A stretch of 64,000 nt of DNA from Flaccisagitta enflata (lineage: Eukaryota; Chaetognatha; Sagittoidea; Aphragmophora): positions 10,106,001 through 10,170,000 of the forward strand of contig OZ231127.1 of assembly GCA_965153355.1 (NCBI GenBank), in the 5' to 3' direction. A program made the position numbers and the translations under genes. Each line of letters opens with the position of its first letter. The stretch's first letter is position 1. The notes beneath the pieces were generated by a model. That model saw nothing but the letters and a program-made list of their open reading frames with translations, did no database searches and was not told the DNA's origin. Below, in pieces: positions 46,899-57,544 of the stretch.

Positions 46899-48116
46899 GC
46901 TTCAAAATTACAGTCTCCGACTCGAGACTGTAATTTTTGAAGCTTTCTCGCCTCGTAAACGCGACTCAAGAAGATACATTAAAAAAAAAAAAATTCCAAA
47001 CAAAAAAAAAAAAAATTTAAAAAAATAAAAATTTTCAAAAAAAATTTTTTTCTTTTAAAAAAAATTAAAAAAAAATTTTTTTCAAAAATTTTTTCAAAAC
47101 GAAAAATTTTTTTCAAAAAAAGCTTAAAAACAACAGTCCTCGACAGTTCATTTGGTGTCCGACCCCGCTACTAGTCTGACCCGGCTACTCAGTCTGACCC
47201 GGCTACTCAGTCTGACCTGCTACTCAGTCTGACCTGGCTACTCAGTCTGACCTGGCTACTCAGTCTCGACCCCAGCTACTCAGTCTGACCCCAGCTACTC
47301 AGTCCTACCCGGCTACCAATTGCATACATTAAAATCCAAAAACAAAAATTTTTTCAAAAAAAAAATTTAAAAAAAAAAAACAAAACATTTTTTTCAAAAA
47401 AAAAAAAAAATTCTTAAGTCCAAGAAATAATGTTACTAGATACATCATAAATACCCTTATATTTTCTTAACCAATACTCAGAATTTACTGAAATCTTGCA
47501 GGGGAGCTTTAATTGATGCAATGAACCTTCACAACAAGTTTGAAATAACATTGGTGAACCTTTACTACTATTCCCCTATGTAAATTGCACAAGTCTAGGA
47601 ATTCAATATTACTAGCAAAATACCCTTATATCTTCTAAACCAATACTCAGAATTATCTGAAATCTTGCAGGGAGCTTTAATTATGCAATAAAACCTTCAC
47701 AATAAGTTTAAACAAATACTGGTGAACTTTTACTACCCTTCCCTGATGTAAATTGCACAAGTCCAGGAATTAATATTACTACAAAAATAATAGGCAAAGG
47801 GTATTAAATATTTATGAATATTGTTGAAAGTTGATACACAGGTTAGTAATGCCCTCAAAACAACACTGACCAAGTTTCATCAACATCTGAGTTGTGGTTC
47901 TCAAGTTTTTAAGGGTTGACACGATGACGACTTAACACACGACTCACTACACAATCAAGGTTATGTTATAGTCCTCGACGTAAACTGATCGTCGAGGACA
48001 AAAACTGCATTTTTTTGGGCCAACAAGAGGACGAATTCTTAAAGCGTTGAGAAATGGTTTCTTATCAACAAATTGCGTTTCTTCTCACTTCATGGCTATT
48101 CAAGCGCGTTCATGCA

Positions 48117-48154
<38 letters not shown>

Positions 48155-49198
48155 AAACTTTTTTACCATGAAGGTGAACCTTGACCAGAGCAAATCTTCT
48201 GAATACTATAAGTAGTTCAGCGTTGGGAATTACAAATAACTAAATTAGTAATTGTTTATCATTTAAATTGTAATAATGAAAATACTATAAAGCTGAATAA
48301 CAACATGAGTGAATGTAAAATGATATTTAACTAATAAATGCATCACACAAAAATCTATGAACAAATAAATGGTCATCCGCAATATGTAAATGAGAAAAGT
48401 GCGAATCTCCTCAATGAACAATTCACCCACTCTCACAGCAGTAACATATTACTACATAAATATGTTCATATCTCATAAACCAGACTTCAGATTTAAATCG
48501 AATTTTGCAGGGGCTGTTCAATTGATGTCCTTTTAATGAATACCAAATTAAAAAAAAAAAATTCACATAACTTTACTACCTTTTTCTTATGTAAACTGCC
48601 TAAGTCCTAGTAACATATTACTACATAAATAAGCTAATATCTCCTAAACCAGACTTCAGATTTAATTCAATTTTGCAGTGGTGATTATTTACTATCTTTA
48701 CTTGTATAACAAATTAAAAAAAATTCACATAAGTTTACTACCCTCTGCCTATGTAAATCGCCTAAGTCCCAGTAACATATTACTACATAAATAAATTAGC
48801 TAATATCTCATGAACCAGACTTCAGATTTAATTGGAATTTTGCAGGGGCTTATTTATTCAGTGACCTCTTACTTGTATACCAAAACTGTTCGTCGGGGAC
48901 AAAAAAATTCACATAAGTTTACTACCCTCTGCCTATGTAAATCGCCTAAGTCCAGTAAAATATTACCATAAAAATAATAGGCAAAGGGTAGTAGTTAACG
49001 AATTTTGCTTCTGGAAAATTGGTACACAAGCTCCCATTGACATAAAAATAGTACTGGTAAAGTTTCATGAACTTTTGAAGTCTGGTTCAAAAAAATATGA
49101 GAAGGTTTTAAACGCCAAACAAACAAACAGACAGACAGACTACACGATCAGGTCCACCTCATAGTCACCGACAAAAACTTTTCGTCGGGGACAAAAAC
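46899..49198. repeat. Composite repeat L, copy 1
   Basis: Begins with the hairpin AGCTTCAAAATTACAGTCTC / GAGACTGTAATTTTTGAAGC. It continues through A/T homopolymers, an 18-bp minisatellite CGGCTACTCAGTCTGACC (47150-47320), diverged ~160-bp tandem blocks (48440-48970) and the hairpin GTCCTCGACG / CGTCGAGGAC at about 47972-48000. It ends TTTTCGTCGGGGACAAAAA. The same modules in the same order and strand form 58737-61707. No transposase frame was found. Confidence 0.85.
48118..48154. repeat. (GT)n microsatellite inside L copy 1
   Basis: About 18 GT units, absent from L copy 2 at the equivalent place. Confidence 0.95.
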
Positions 49199-49677
49199 AG
49201 CTGGATGGACAAACAGACAGATTCACTTTGATCCAGCTATTCAGGGGTCTCAAGGGGTCTCAATTGCTCACTATCCACCTGGGGTTAAACTTGTTTATTA
49301 CAAAACCTTAAAAGTAATAAACTTTGTGCAATTTTGGCCACAGAGTCCTTGGGCCTTGAAAGAGGCCTCTAGAGATCCCACTTTGCTAGTATTAGCCATC
49401 TCTCACAACTAATGAGCCCTTGTGATTTTCAGGTACAGCAAAACTATGACAAGTTTGTTTCTGCAATTTTGGGCTGTTTTTGAGTCCAGGGGCTCCTACA
49501 GGATACAACCCTTCAGTATATACTCCCATATTTTTCCAAAGAATAAATAGTTATGTCTGATGAGTCAGTTTGACACTGTAGTAAAATATAACATACAATA
49601 GCAGCCTAAAGGCAATAAGTGGTCTGCGGTACCCATGCCCTGCTTGAGTAGTATGTGATTTAGGTTGAGGGGGAGCA
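49199..49677. other. Spacer and G-family tail
   Basis: Unassigned sequence, ending with the G tail GTGGTCTGCGGTACCCATGC at 49618 onward. Confidence 0.5.
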
Positions 49678-51266
49678 GGGCAGCGGCCCTATAGGGGACA
49701 AAGTCCTGTAGAACACAGGGAGAATCTGTCAGTCCGTCCGTCCATCCTTCAGTCTGTCTTTCTTCTGTCCAAGATGCCCTCTTATTTAAACTCTCATTGA
49801 ATAGTATGAAGAAATGACAAATGTCAGTATATGAACAACAGTACCATTGCCGTTCTTAGGTAGTTTGTAGGTTAGGTGGAGGGGGAAAAGGCCAGGATGT
49901 GGGTCTCTAAGGCCAGAATTTGGTCTCAGTGACCAATTTCTGGTATCAGAGGCTGGAATTTGAGTTTCTGAGGCCAGGATTTGGGTCTGTGAGGCCAGAA
50001 TTAAGTTGTTTGATGCCAGAACCTGGGTTTCAGGGGCCAGAATCAGGGTACCAGAGGTCAATATCTGGGTCTCTAACTCTCTAAGGCTAGGGTGTGGGTT
50101 TTAGAAGAAAGAATCTAGGTATCAGAAGCCAGAATCTAGGTCTAAGAGGCCAAAATGATAGAATTCAGACCAGAATTCAGGTTTTCTAGCCAGACCATTT
50201 TGCTTGGATTTAGGCAATATTGCTTGCGTTTGGGCCATACAGTTTGGATGAGGGCCCCAAAGGAGATGAAGCCCTGAGGATGGGATGGGGGGGACAGACA
50301 CACGGACAGACGTATAGACAGACAGTCGGAGACCCTAGAAAAGCTGATTTTTCAGCTTTTGCATTGTTTTCAATTTTTCCTTAACTTCTCTTGGCTAAAT
50401 GAGCTCATTGAGTGGGCTAACTTCTTTTTTGTCGTGGGCCTATGGTCTGTTGCTACATTGTGTAAAAGAATTGTGGTTGTTAACTCAATTTTAGCATTTT
50501 TTTTGAAATCATGAAAAAAATTGGGTTCAGATGGCACCTTAAAATTTTTCTTATTTTTGGCTTACAGATAGATTTTGAGACAAGGAATTCATCTAGAATG
50601 TCACATCCTTTAGCACTCAATGGTCAAACAGGCCAAAACGCGCTTTTAAATATTTAAAAGCTCAGAAATCAGCTTTTTGAGCTCTACAGCTTAAGTCTCA
50701 AGTTGCTAGAGCTCAAAAAGCTCAATTCTGAGCTTTTCAAAAGCTCAAAGTTGAGCTTTTTGAGACTTACCTCCTCCTATACGCAAGTCTCAAAAAGCTC
50801 AGAATTGAGCTTTTTGAGCTCTAGTAACTTGAGACTTAAGCTTAAGAGCTCAAAGTGCTGATTTCTGAGCTTTTAAATATTTAAAAGCAAGCGTTTTGAC
50901 CTATTTATTGGATGAGAGTGCTATAAGATTTAATACCTAGATGAATTCCTTGTCTCAAAATCTATCTACACAGAGCACAAAAACGAAAAAAAATTGGAAA
51001 AAGTTGCCATCTGAACTCAATATTTTTCATTTGATAAAACTAAAATTGAGTTACTAACTGCAATTTTTTGGCCACTGTAGCTACAGACCATGGATCCATA
51101 ACAAGAAAAATTAACCCATTAATGAGCACATTTAGCCAAGAGAAATTAAGGAAAAATTGAAAAAAAGCAAAAGCTGAAAAATCAGCTTTTCTAGGGTCTC
51201 CGGCTGACAGATGGACAGATTCCCCCTGTGTTCTACAGGACTTTGTCCCCTATGGGGCCGCTGCCC
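49678..51266. mobile_element. 1.6-kb G-family element carrying a long hairpin
   Basis: Left end GGGCAGCGGCCCTATAGGGG then ACAAAGTCCTGTAGAACACA. The right end is its exact-looking complement to 51266. The interior has GGCCAGAATTTGGGTCTC stutter (49900-50160) and the hairpin listed separately. No coding frame of note. Confidence 0.85.
50323..51206. repeat. 884-bp near-palindrome (long hairpin)
   Basis: The ends GAGACCCTAGAAAAGCTGAT and its complement are mirrored, and the arms match through GGAATTCATCTAGAATGTCA-like and AAAAGCTCAGAAATCAGC blocks. The centre is near 50770 with little loop. An RNA from either strand would fold into a duplex of over 400 bp. Confidence 0.85.
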
Positions 51267-51309
51267 AAAAGACAATGGCTCAATCTTTTAACTTTTCTTC
51301 AAATTTGGA

Positions 51310-51900
51310 TTTAAGTTTTAGATTCTTTGGGGGCCCCTACGTGGGGGCCCCAAACATTCTTAATCTTTAGGCCAGTTTAGCTATTTTTGAGCCGTTAGGG
51401 ACCCCTAGGGGTTCCACCTTCTTATTATCCATCTGCAAATCTTCCACCACACTATATGGGAATGGCTGATAAGTTAGTGCACCACTGGGTTTGTACAAGG
51501 CAACCCTCTAGGGACCCCTAGGGGTCCCACCTCATTTTTATTATCCATCTGCAAATCTCCAACCACACTAGATCCAAAAGGCTGATAAGCCAGTGCACCA
51601 CCGGGTTTTTACAGGGCATAGAAATGCATTTTTCAGAATTTTGGGCCATTTTAGCTTTTTTTGTCACCCTGAGGGACCCCTAGGGGGCCCTTAGGGGGCA
51701 AAGGAGTCTCAACATCCCCTTATCCATCTCTTCATCTTCAACCACAAAAAAAAAGGAACAACTGATAAGTCAGTACATCACTGCTTTACTTAAGCAAAGA
51801 TAAGTGTTTTTACACTATTAAAGAGATTTTTGGTATTTTTGGGCCGTTTGGGGCCCTCAAGGGGGCCCCTTGGGCTCTTAGCACATCAGAAAGTTACTCA
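51310..51900 (-). repeat. ~190-bp GGGGCCCCT repeat, inverted set
   Basis: AGGGACCCCTAGGGGTCCCA, TTATTATCCATCTGCAAATC and GGCTGATAAGTTAGTGCACC recur. They are the reverse of 44990-45760. Confidence 0.8.
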
Positions 51901-52204
51901 CTGTATAGCACTGTGCTCAATGTGTCATGATACCCTTATCTATGAAAGATTTAATGCTTGTTTAAAGGAGGAGAAGCTATCTACCTTGGAAAACTTCTTT
52001 AATAAATGAGGATTTTTGGTAGAAATGTAGCATTACTGAGTACGCATATAAATGCCTCAAAAGCCAGTATTGTCAGGTAACTTTTGACCATTTCTTTAAT
52101 GGAAAGTGTTAAAGTAAAGGCCCCTCCATGATTTGCACGCTGGGTGGGCATGGTAGCATCAAAATTTCTCCCTCAATAGTCAGTGGTTTCCCCCCTACTG
52201 CCAG
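51901..52204 (-). repeat. Inverted relative of the ICK-like gene's 3' flank
   Basis: Shares CAAAAGCCAGTAT, CTCCAT and TGGGTGGGC in order with the reverse complement of 44700-44900. With 51310-51900 it forms an inverted duplicate of roughly 44700-45760. Confidence 0.6.
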
Positions 52205-52208
52205 GGGT

Positions 52209-52256
52209 GAATGCTGCGAGCCCTTTCAGTGCATGTGGGGATATTGCTATTATTAA
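52209..52256 (+). pseudogene. Partial paralogue of the ICK-like peptide tail
   Basis: A plus-strand frame ending TAA at 52254-52256 keeps the second half of the cysteine pattern (CC-X4-C-X4-C). Most nucleotides match 44648-44699, including GAATGCTGCGAGCCCT. The first two cysteines, propeptide and signal exon are not found upstream; the 5' neighbour is inverted flank sequence instead. It may be a rearranged pseudogene fragment, or a terminal exon using the acceptor CTGCCAG at 52198-52204. Confidence 0.65.
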
Positions 52257-52345
52257 CTATTATTAACTATTATTAACTATATTGACTATTAACTATTATT
52301 AACTATATTACCTATTAACTATTATTAACGATATTAACTAGACAA
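52248..52345. repeat. TATTAAC-type short tandem repeat
   Basis: Imperfect ACTATTATTA units directly after the partial paralogue's last codons. Confidence 0.85.
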
Positions 52346-52927
52346 TGAGGGTTCAGAAGACCCTCTTCCATTAATTTCAGTTTGGGTTTAGTGAGGGATA
52401 TTGTTCCACTTTTCATACTAATTTATTGGAGCAGAATCATAGGTCTTAAGCAACGACATAAATCGGGCAAAAAAATAGGATGGAATACGCTTGGGTGTTT
52501 GAGGTGTTTGGAGTGTTTGGGGTTTGGGGCTTTCATTTGTCCAGACAGGAAAGAAAGTAACCCGAAATTTTCCTCCCCTGTAAGCTTTCAAAAAACTCAT
52601 TCACTTTTGTTGTTATCAATAAAGATCGGTAAAAAAAAAAGAAAACTCTTGCTCGATGTTAGTTGCGGGTGGCCAGGAAGCCAGGAATATAAGCCCGGAG
52701 CATAAATTCATGGAGCCTTTAAGTTCAAAAAAAGAAATTGGAAACCATCGCGTGTCAAAAAAATGGCGCCGCCACCCCCCTCATTTCCCAGAGAGATACG
52801 ATAAAATTTTGACCGATAGGGTTCTCTAAACTTTACTACGCATATATGGATATTGGATTTTTTTTTTTGCGCATTATGTCGTAGAGTGGTGCCCGCATCT
52901 CTTGAACTTAAAAGCCCCGTCGATTTT
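52346..52927. other. Unassigned sequence with a 107-residue open frame
   Basis: The plus frame 52382-52705 is protein-like in its first part, contains several Cys (GCLRCLECLGF) and overlaps AATAAA at 52618-52623. I do not recognise it. Inverted GCCCGGAGC motifs occur at about 52693 and 52940. Confidence 0.3.
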
Positions 52928-52998
52928 TTAGTCATCAAGCTCCGGGCTAAGGAACATGCGCCTAATGCATATCCTTAGGGCAATGCGATCAACCTTAC

Positions 52999-53225
52999 CT
53001 TCACGATTGTGGATGTTCTGATGTAAAAAGGTGAACTCCGAGTAGCCCATATTCCAAACTTCAACACTGGCATATCCGTCGATCTGACGAATATCTTCCG
53101 AGGAAATTGGAAGCCTCAACGGAAAGATATTGAAATTCAAGAAGGGCCACCACAAGTTCTTTAGAGATTCGGATTTATCCGGCTGTTGGATTGCATGAAT
53201 TTGATGAAACAAGTTAAACTGCCTG
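52999..53225 (-). CDS. Candidate exon of an unrecognised protein
   Basis: The minus frame (stop at 52928-52930) contains a protein-like stretch with LWWPFLNFNIFPLRLPISS, DIRQIDGYASVEVWNMGYS and FTFLHQNIHN. Codon use looks coding compared with the AT-rich surroundings. A plausible donor GTAAGG begins at 52998 on the minus strand, ending an exon in phase 1. The upstream border is unclear; 53225 is approximate, and the frame remains open beyond it. I cannot name the family. It may be a real exon or a relic of a mobile element's protein. Confidence 0.4.
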
Positions 53226-53975
53226 ATCTCGTCAACTCGTAAGCATATACTGTGGACTTGGAGACATAAGGATGGGCACAGGGATTGGTCTCTATATACA
53301 ACTAGGGGTGGGTTAGGATTTCTTCACTATAGCTCGATGATGATTGAATCAGAGCTCCTCCCTAGCAGGATTTTCAAAAAAACAAACAAAAAAACAAAAA
53401 ATTAACGAGCTCGATAGGGCAACGATGCGTCATCTGCTGAGCTCTGGGCAAAGGGAATTTCAAGGATAACCGGTTATGACTGTACTTATACTATAATTTA
53501 TAGTATACTAATAGTATGATCTTTGATATGTGTAATGAGCTCCTATTTAACTGTGGCAGTAAGCGAGATCAACAGATCTTCATCGTAAAGCTTTAAATTC
53601 AATGCTTTGATGAGTCTTGCATATGGCTTGTGTCACGCTGACCCGACCATGGACGGGATGAAATTCATCAAATTTACATGTTTGAAAATTGAACAAAACC
53701 ATATGTCATCATGTAGCTTACCTATTCTTACATATGAATCCATACTTGGATTTTCTTAAGTAAGCTCATTTTTCATGCAAATTAGGCTTAAATAGATATT
53801 GTTGGCAATTTTATTACTAGAAAATTTAGCAAAATACAACTAAGAAATCGATATGCACAGTGAAATTCTTATTGATATGGTTCAAGCAAACATGTGAGAT
53901 CATGTTTCTGAAATTTTTTTGATTTTTTTAGTTTTTTAAAAAAATCTCGGTTAAAATTCGTTATAAGGGCTTGTG
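53226..53975. other. Spacer, no gene seen
   Basis: AT-rich; no repeat family or coding signal recognised. Confidence 0.45.
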
Positions 53976-54285
53976 TGGGGTAGCGAGGGGTAGCGAGGGG
54001 TGGGCAAAATCCGACGGGTGGATGGAGTTTTGCAGGGGTAGCGACGGGTGGGGAATTTAGTGGAGGGGTAGGTCGACGGGTGGGAAATTAAATCGACGGG
54101 TGGGAAGTGGATCGAGGGGCAGGTAGGGGTGGGCTGAGGGGAAGGTGAGGGGTTGGGGTGGGCCGAGGGGTAGGTAGGCCAAGGGGTAGGAGTGGGTCGA
54201 GGGGTAGGGGTGGGTTGAGGGGCAGGGGTGGGTCGATGGGTAGGGGTGGGTCGATGGGTAGGGGTGGGTCGATGGGTGGATGGAA
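53976..54285. repeat. G-rich minisatellite, GGGTAGGGGTGGGTCGAT
   Basis: About 15 imperfect 18-19-bp units, becoming regular toward the right. The strand asymmetry (G-rich plus strand with GGGG runs) could support G-quadruplexes. Proline-rich and glycine-rich frames over it are artefacts. Confidence 0.93.
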
Positions 54286-54370
54286 GGCATTGTTCATTTC
54301 TTTTACTCTCAGGTCATGGTGGTCATTCTCGACATCTTCTGCTCCGACGAAAAATTATCCTTGGCCCGGT

Positions 54371-54537
54371 TTTTAGTTGCGGACACGCAACTCTATAAGA
54401 GGCTTTGTCCGTCTGTCGGTCAGTCGGTCTGTCGGTCGGTCGGTCCGTCACGCTCGAGTTGAAAAGTGGGAAAACGCGCATTTCCGCCCCTGCCCACCAG
54501 TCCGCAACTGGTATTGGCCGTGTATCCGGCCTTGTTT
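54371..54537 (+). repeat. S2 repeat, full length
   Basis: TTTTAGTTGCGGACACGCAA, GAGGCTTTGTCCGTCTGTCG, CGAGTTGAAAAGTGGGAAAA, CCGCCCCTGCCCACCAGTCC, and GTATCCGGCCTTGTT. A good reference copy for the S2 subtype (about 167 bp). Confidence 0.88.
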
Positions 54538-54604
54538 TTTCTCAAATTTCTCCGTTCTTGGAGCTCTAGATCTATCGTGTGCCTAAATTTGTTCGGTTTA
54601 TCAT

Positions 54605-54712
54605 TCATTCATTCATAACGCTCATTTATTCATTCATTCATAACGCTCATTCATTCATTCATAACGCTCATTGATTCATTCATTCATTCATTCATTCATT
54701 CATACACTCATC
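54605..54712. repeat. (ATTC)n with 29-31-bp higher-order unit
   Basis: ATTCATTCATTCATAACGCT recurs three times, then pure ATTC. Confidence 0.92.
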
Positions 54713-54840
54713 ACGCATTTGATATGACATCGTACAAGTATTTGAGCAGGGCCGTTCTCTGAAACCGCCTCAATTTGACCAGGAGGTGTGTTCTGGAGGC
54801 CGGAAAACTTTCGGCAAAAAAATCCCCCTTGGAAGTTTTC
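54713..54840 (+). repeat. Repeat T, copy 1
   Basis: GACATCGTACAAGTATTTGA, GGGCCGTTCTCTGAAACCGC and GGCCGGAAAACTTTCGGCAA. The inverted copy is at 61965-62085, again adjoining an ATTC tract. Confidence 0.82.
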
Positions 54841-55316
54841 GACCAAACTCTCACCGCTCGCATAAGGAGACGTCACTCTCTTCTTCATTGTTTTCCATCA
54901 CTTAGCTTGCACATAAGGCGTTGGGAAATTGGTACAAACCCTTCAATCACCGGCTTAAATGATGACCAAATGTGTTGTCAGGATGTAACAATCATCAAAA
55001 ATCCTTAACTTTCAATGCCCTCATGACGCAAAAATTAATGCGTGGAAGAGTAAAAACCAGTTTTTTTCATGGTTTTCATGCAAATCCTTTGTTTTATGTG
55101 TTTAAATTTTCCCCGTCAAGGATAAAATCTGCACTGAGCACCTTACTCAGCCCAATTTTTGTTATACATTTCGAATTTTGCATCAAAAATACTTTTTGAT
55201 GACGGCAAATGGCGGAATTGCGGAAAATGATACCTGATGGCAGCTTTCACTCCCGGTTGGCAATGAAGTGTTTTTTTGTGCACCTGTTTCGACAAAGCGC
55301 ATGCCTGAACTTAATA
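54841..55316. other. Spacer, no gene seen
   Basis: Frames at 54775-55008 and 54972-55199 show no domain. Confidence 0.4.
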
Positions 55317-55566
55317 AACAAGGCCGGATACATGGCCAATAAGTAGTCACTGGCGGGTGGGCAGGGGCAGTAATGCGGATGGGCAGGGGCAGTTTTGCGG
55401 ATGAGCAGGGGTAGAATTTGGGTGGGCAGGGGCAGAGGCACTCAAAAATCACCATTTCAGCCAATTTCGCATAATTGGTAATTTTGTGTTACCTTCCATC
55501 CTTCCATCCTTCTGAACTTCCTATGGACAATGCTCCTTATTGAGTCGCTTATCCAGCGACTAAAAA
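55317..55566 (-). repeat. S-family repeat, S3 subtype
   Basis: AACAAGGCCGGATACATGGC at the left and repeated GGGCAGGGGCAG (four times). GAGTCGCTTATCCAGCGACT and AAAA form a hairpin end at the right. Confidence 0.78.
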
Positions 55567-55868
55567 TCGAGGAAAAAGTCGAAATTCTCAGGCCCATCTC
55601 CCTATGTTCACCTGATGGTCCGTTCATTTGTCTGTCCATCCATCTGTATGTCTCTGTCTGTCTCTGTCTTTCTGTCTATCTCTGTCCAACCGTCTGTCTG
55701 ATGGTCTGTCCGTTCACCTGTGAAAGCTTATTCTTGCCTCGAGGCTGGGATTTGAGCCTTGGGGCATTATTCTGTTGACAGGATATTAAAAGGACTTTTC
55801 ATGATTGTTATATCAAAACAACACATCCGGTCATCTTTCAAGCCGGTGGTTGAGGGGTTTTCACCACT
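55567..55868. other. Spacer with CTGTCTGTCTC stutter
   Basis: CTGT-rich at about 55632-55720. No gene. Confidence 0.45.
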
Positions 55869-56396
55869 ATTTAGTCGCGTACTACGCGACTCTACACTCC
55901 GCTTTGTCGGTCAGTCGGTCATTTGGTCGGTCATTTGGTTGGTCGGTTGGTCGGTCAATCTGTCCCCTTCCTGGCGTTGGAGGTTTTCAAATCTCAGCCC
56001 AGGCTAGACTGGGCCTTTGAGGCTAGGGATTTGGGCCCTTCCTTTGAGGCTGGGATTTGGGCCTGAGATCGGGATTCAGGCCTCAAGACTGGAATTCTGG
56101 GGCCTGAGACTTGGATTTGAGGGAGACGGAGGAGGAAGAGAAGGAGAAAATTCTCCATATGTGTGGAAAAGCATAGGTCATCGACTTTCTGCCAAGGCCC
56201 TGCCCCCTCAACTTCAACTACAACCTACTTAGGCAGGGCACGGGTACCGTTTGACCATCTAACGCTTTGCATTCACATTTTTTTGGCGTTTTTGAGTTTT
56301 AGCATACGGCTCCTGCCCAGATGCTCCAGTGACCTTCTCCAGCACTGCTCCTGCCCACCCTCACGCGACTATGGTAGCCGTGTATCCGGCCTTGTT
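55869..56396 (+). repeat. S-family repeat split by an insertion
   Basis: The hairpin end (TTTAGTCGCGTACTACGCGA) and GGTCGGTCATTTGGTCGGTC are at 55872-55965. The remaining part (GGCTCCTGCCCAGATGCTCC to GTATCCGGCCTTGTT) resumes at about 56268. The 280 bp between match the loop and tail of the G family (GGCTGGGATTTGGGCCT, CTTAGGCAGGGCACGGGTAC). Confidence 0.78.
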
Positions 56397-57024
56397 GATA
56401 ATTTCCCGACGTCTAATGTAGAGACCAGGCAAGAAACGAAGTGAAGACAGGTTATTGCGCGCATTATATTTTTACAATATCAACTCGAGATTGGAACTGC
56501 CCCGAAGAGATAGAGATAGCTCGTAGTAATATGCTTTTAATTTTGGGGGATTTTAAAAGTCATTTCTACCTAAACCGGAAGTGGAGCGTGACATGACGTT
56601 ATTTGCTGACATCACTTTTTGAGATCGCCTCTCATCATATCAGAGCCTGACATTGCCTAATTCTAAATCTGGACTGAAAAAAAACCAACACAACTTCACA
56701 CTGGCCCAGAATGACCACCTATCAAGAAGAATTACTTATCTCATCATTTACCACCCCTAACTACCATCACACCGGCCCAGAATGACCACTTATCAAGGAA
56801 AATTACTTGTCAAATGGTCGCCGCCTTCCCTCCCACCTCCAAATTCGAAATTTTTATTCATCACCTCTCACGCCCTTAGTGGTTTGTTGGTTTTTTTTTC
56901 TTTCTTTTTCCAAAAGTCATCATTTTACAGTACATTTCAACTCGTTTGTAACTTTATATGACGGCATATTTCTGTAATTAATAGAAATAACTAAATACTA
57001 CCTAGGAAATAAGTATTGCAACAC
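56397..57024. other. Spacer with a two-copy 64-bp tandem repeat
   Basis: GGCCCAGAATGACCACCTAT and GGCCCAGAATGACCACTTAT recur at 56703 and 56767. A single end CTACCTAGGAAATAAGTATT (56998 on) matches the TA-flanked element at 29938-30551. Confidence 0.55.
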
Positions 57025-57085
57025 CTAGGACGAACCTATTGACCGACACGGGAAGGTGTAGAGTTGCGTGTCTGCGACTAAAAAA
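57025..57085 (-). repeat. S-family hairpin-end fragment
   Basis: GACCGACACGGGAAGGTGTA, GAGTTGCGTGTCTGCGACTA and AAAA. Confidence 0.65.
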
Positions 57086-57285
57086 GGCTTTTCTTGAGAT
57101 GAAGAGAATTAGGTATAAATCAGGACATTCATAAATCTCAACTATTCCACAAGGGAGTGAAGTGAGTGAGCAAAGTGAATGAGCAAAGTGAGTGAGCGAG
57201 TCTGTGGATGAGACAAGCCTTATGCTGCTGAGCAGAGTGAGCGGTGCGAGTGAACGAATGTACTGAGCAACCAAGTGGCTTTGTT
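57086..57285. repeat. GTGAGTGAGCAAA stutter
   Basis: GAAGTGAGTGAGCAAAGTGA repeats at 57158-57205. No gene. Confidence 0.55.
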
Positions 57286-57477
57286 AATGCCGGATACACG
57301 CTACCGCGAAGCGCGCGGGTGGGCCGGGGCCATATTTGAGGTCATTGGACAAACATGTTGGCAGGACAGTGAGGTCCAAGAAATAAAATCATAAAAAAAA
57401 GTAAAGTGTGACGGACCAACCGACCGACCGACCGATGGACAAAGCGGGTTGTAGACTCGCGTGCACGCGACTAAAAA
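57286..57477 (-). repeat. S-family repeat
   Basis: ATGCCGGATACACGCTACCG at the left, GGGCCATATTTGAGGTCATT inside, and GACTCGCGTGCACGCGACTA at the right. Confidence 0.85.
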
Positions 57478-57544
57478 TGCGGTTGTCTCGAATCGGAACT
57501 GACCCAATGTTAGGTGTACATTGAGTCGTAAACGGTGAAATTGA

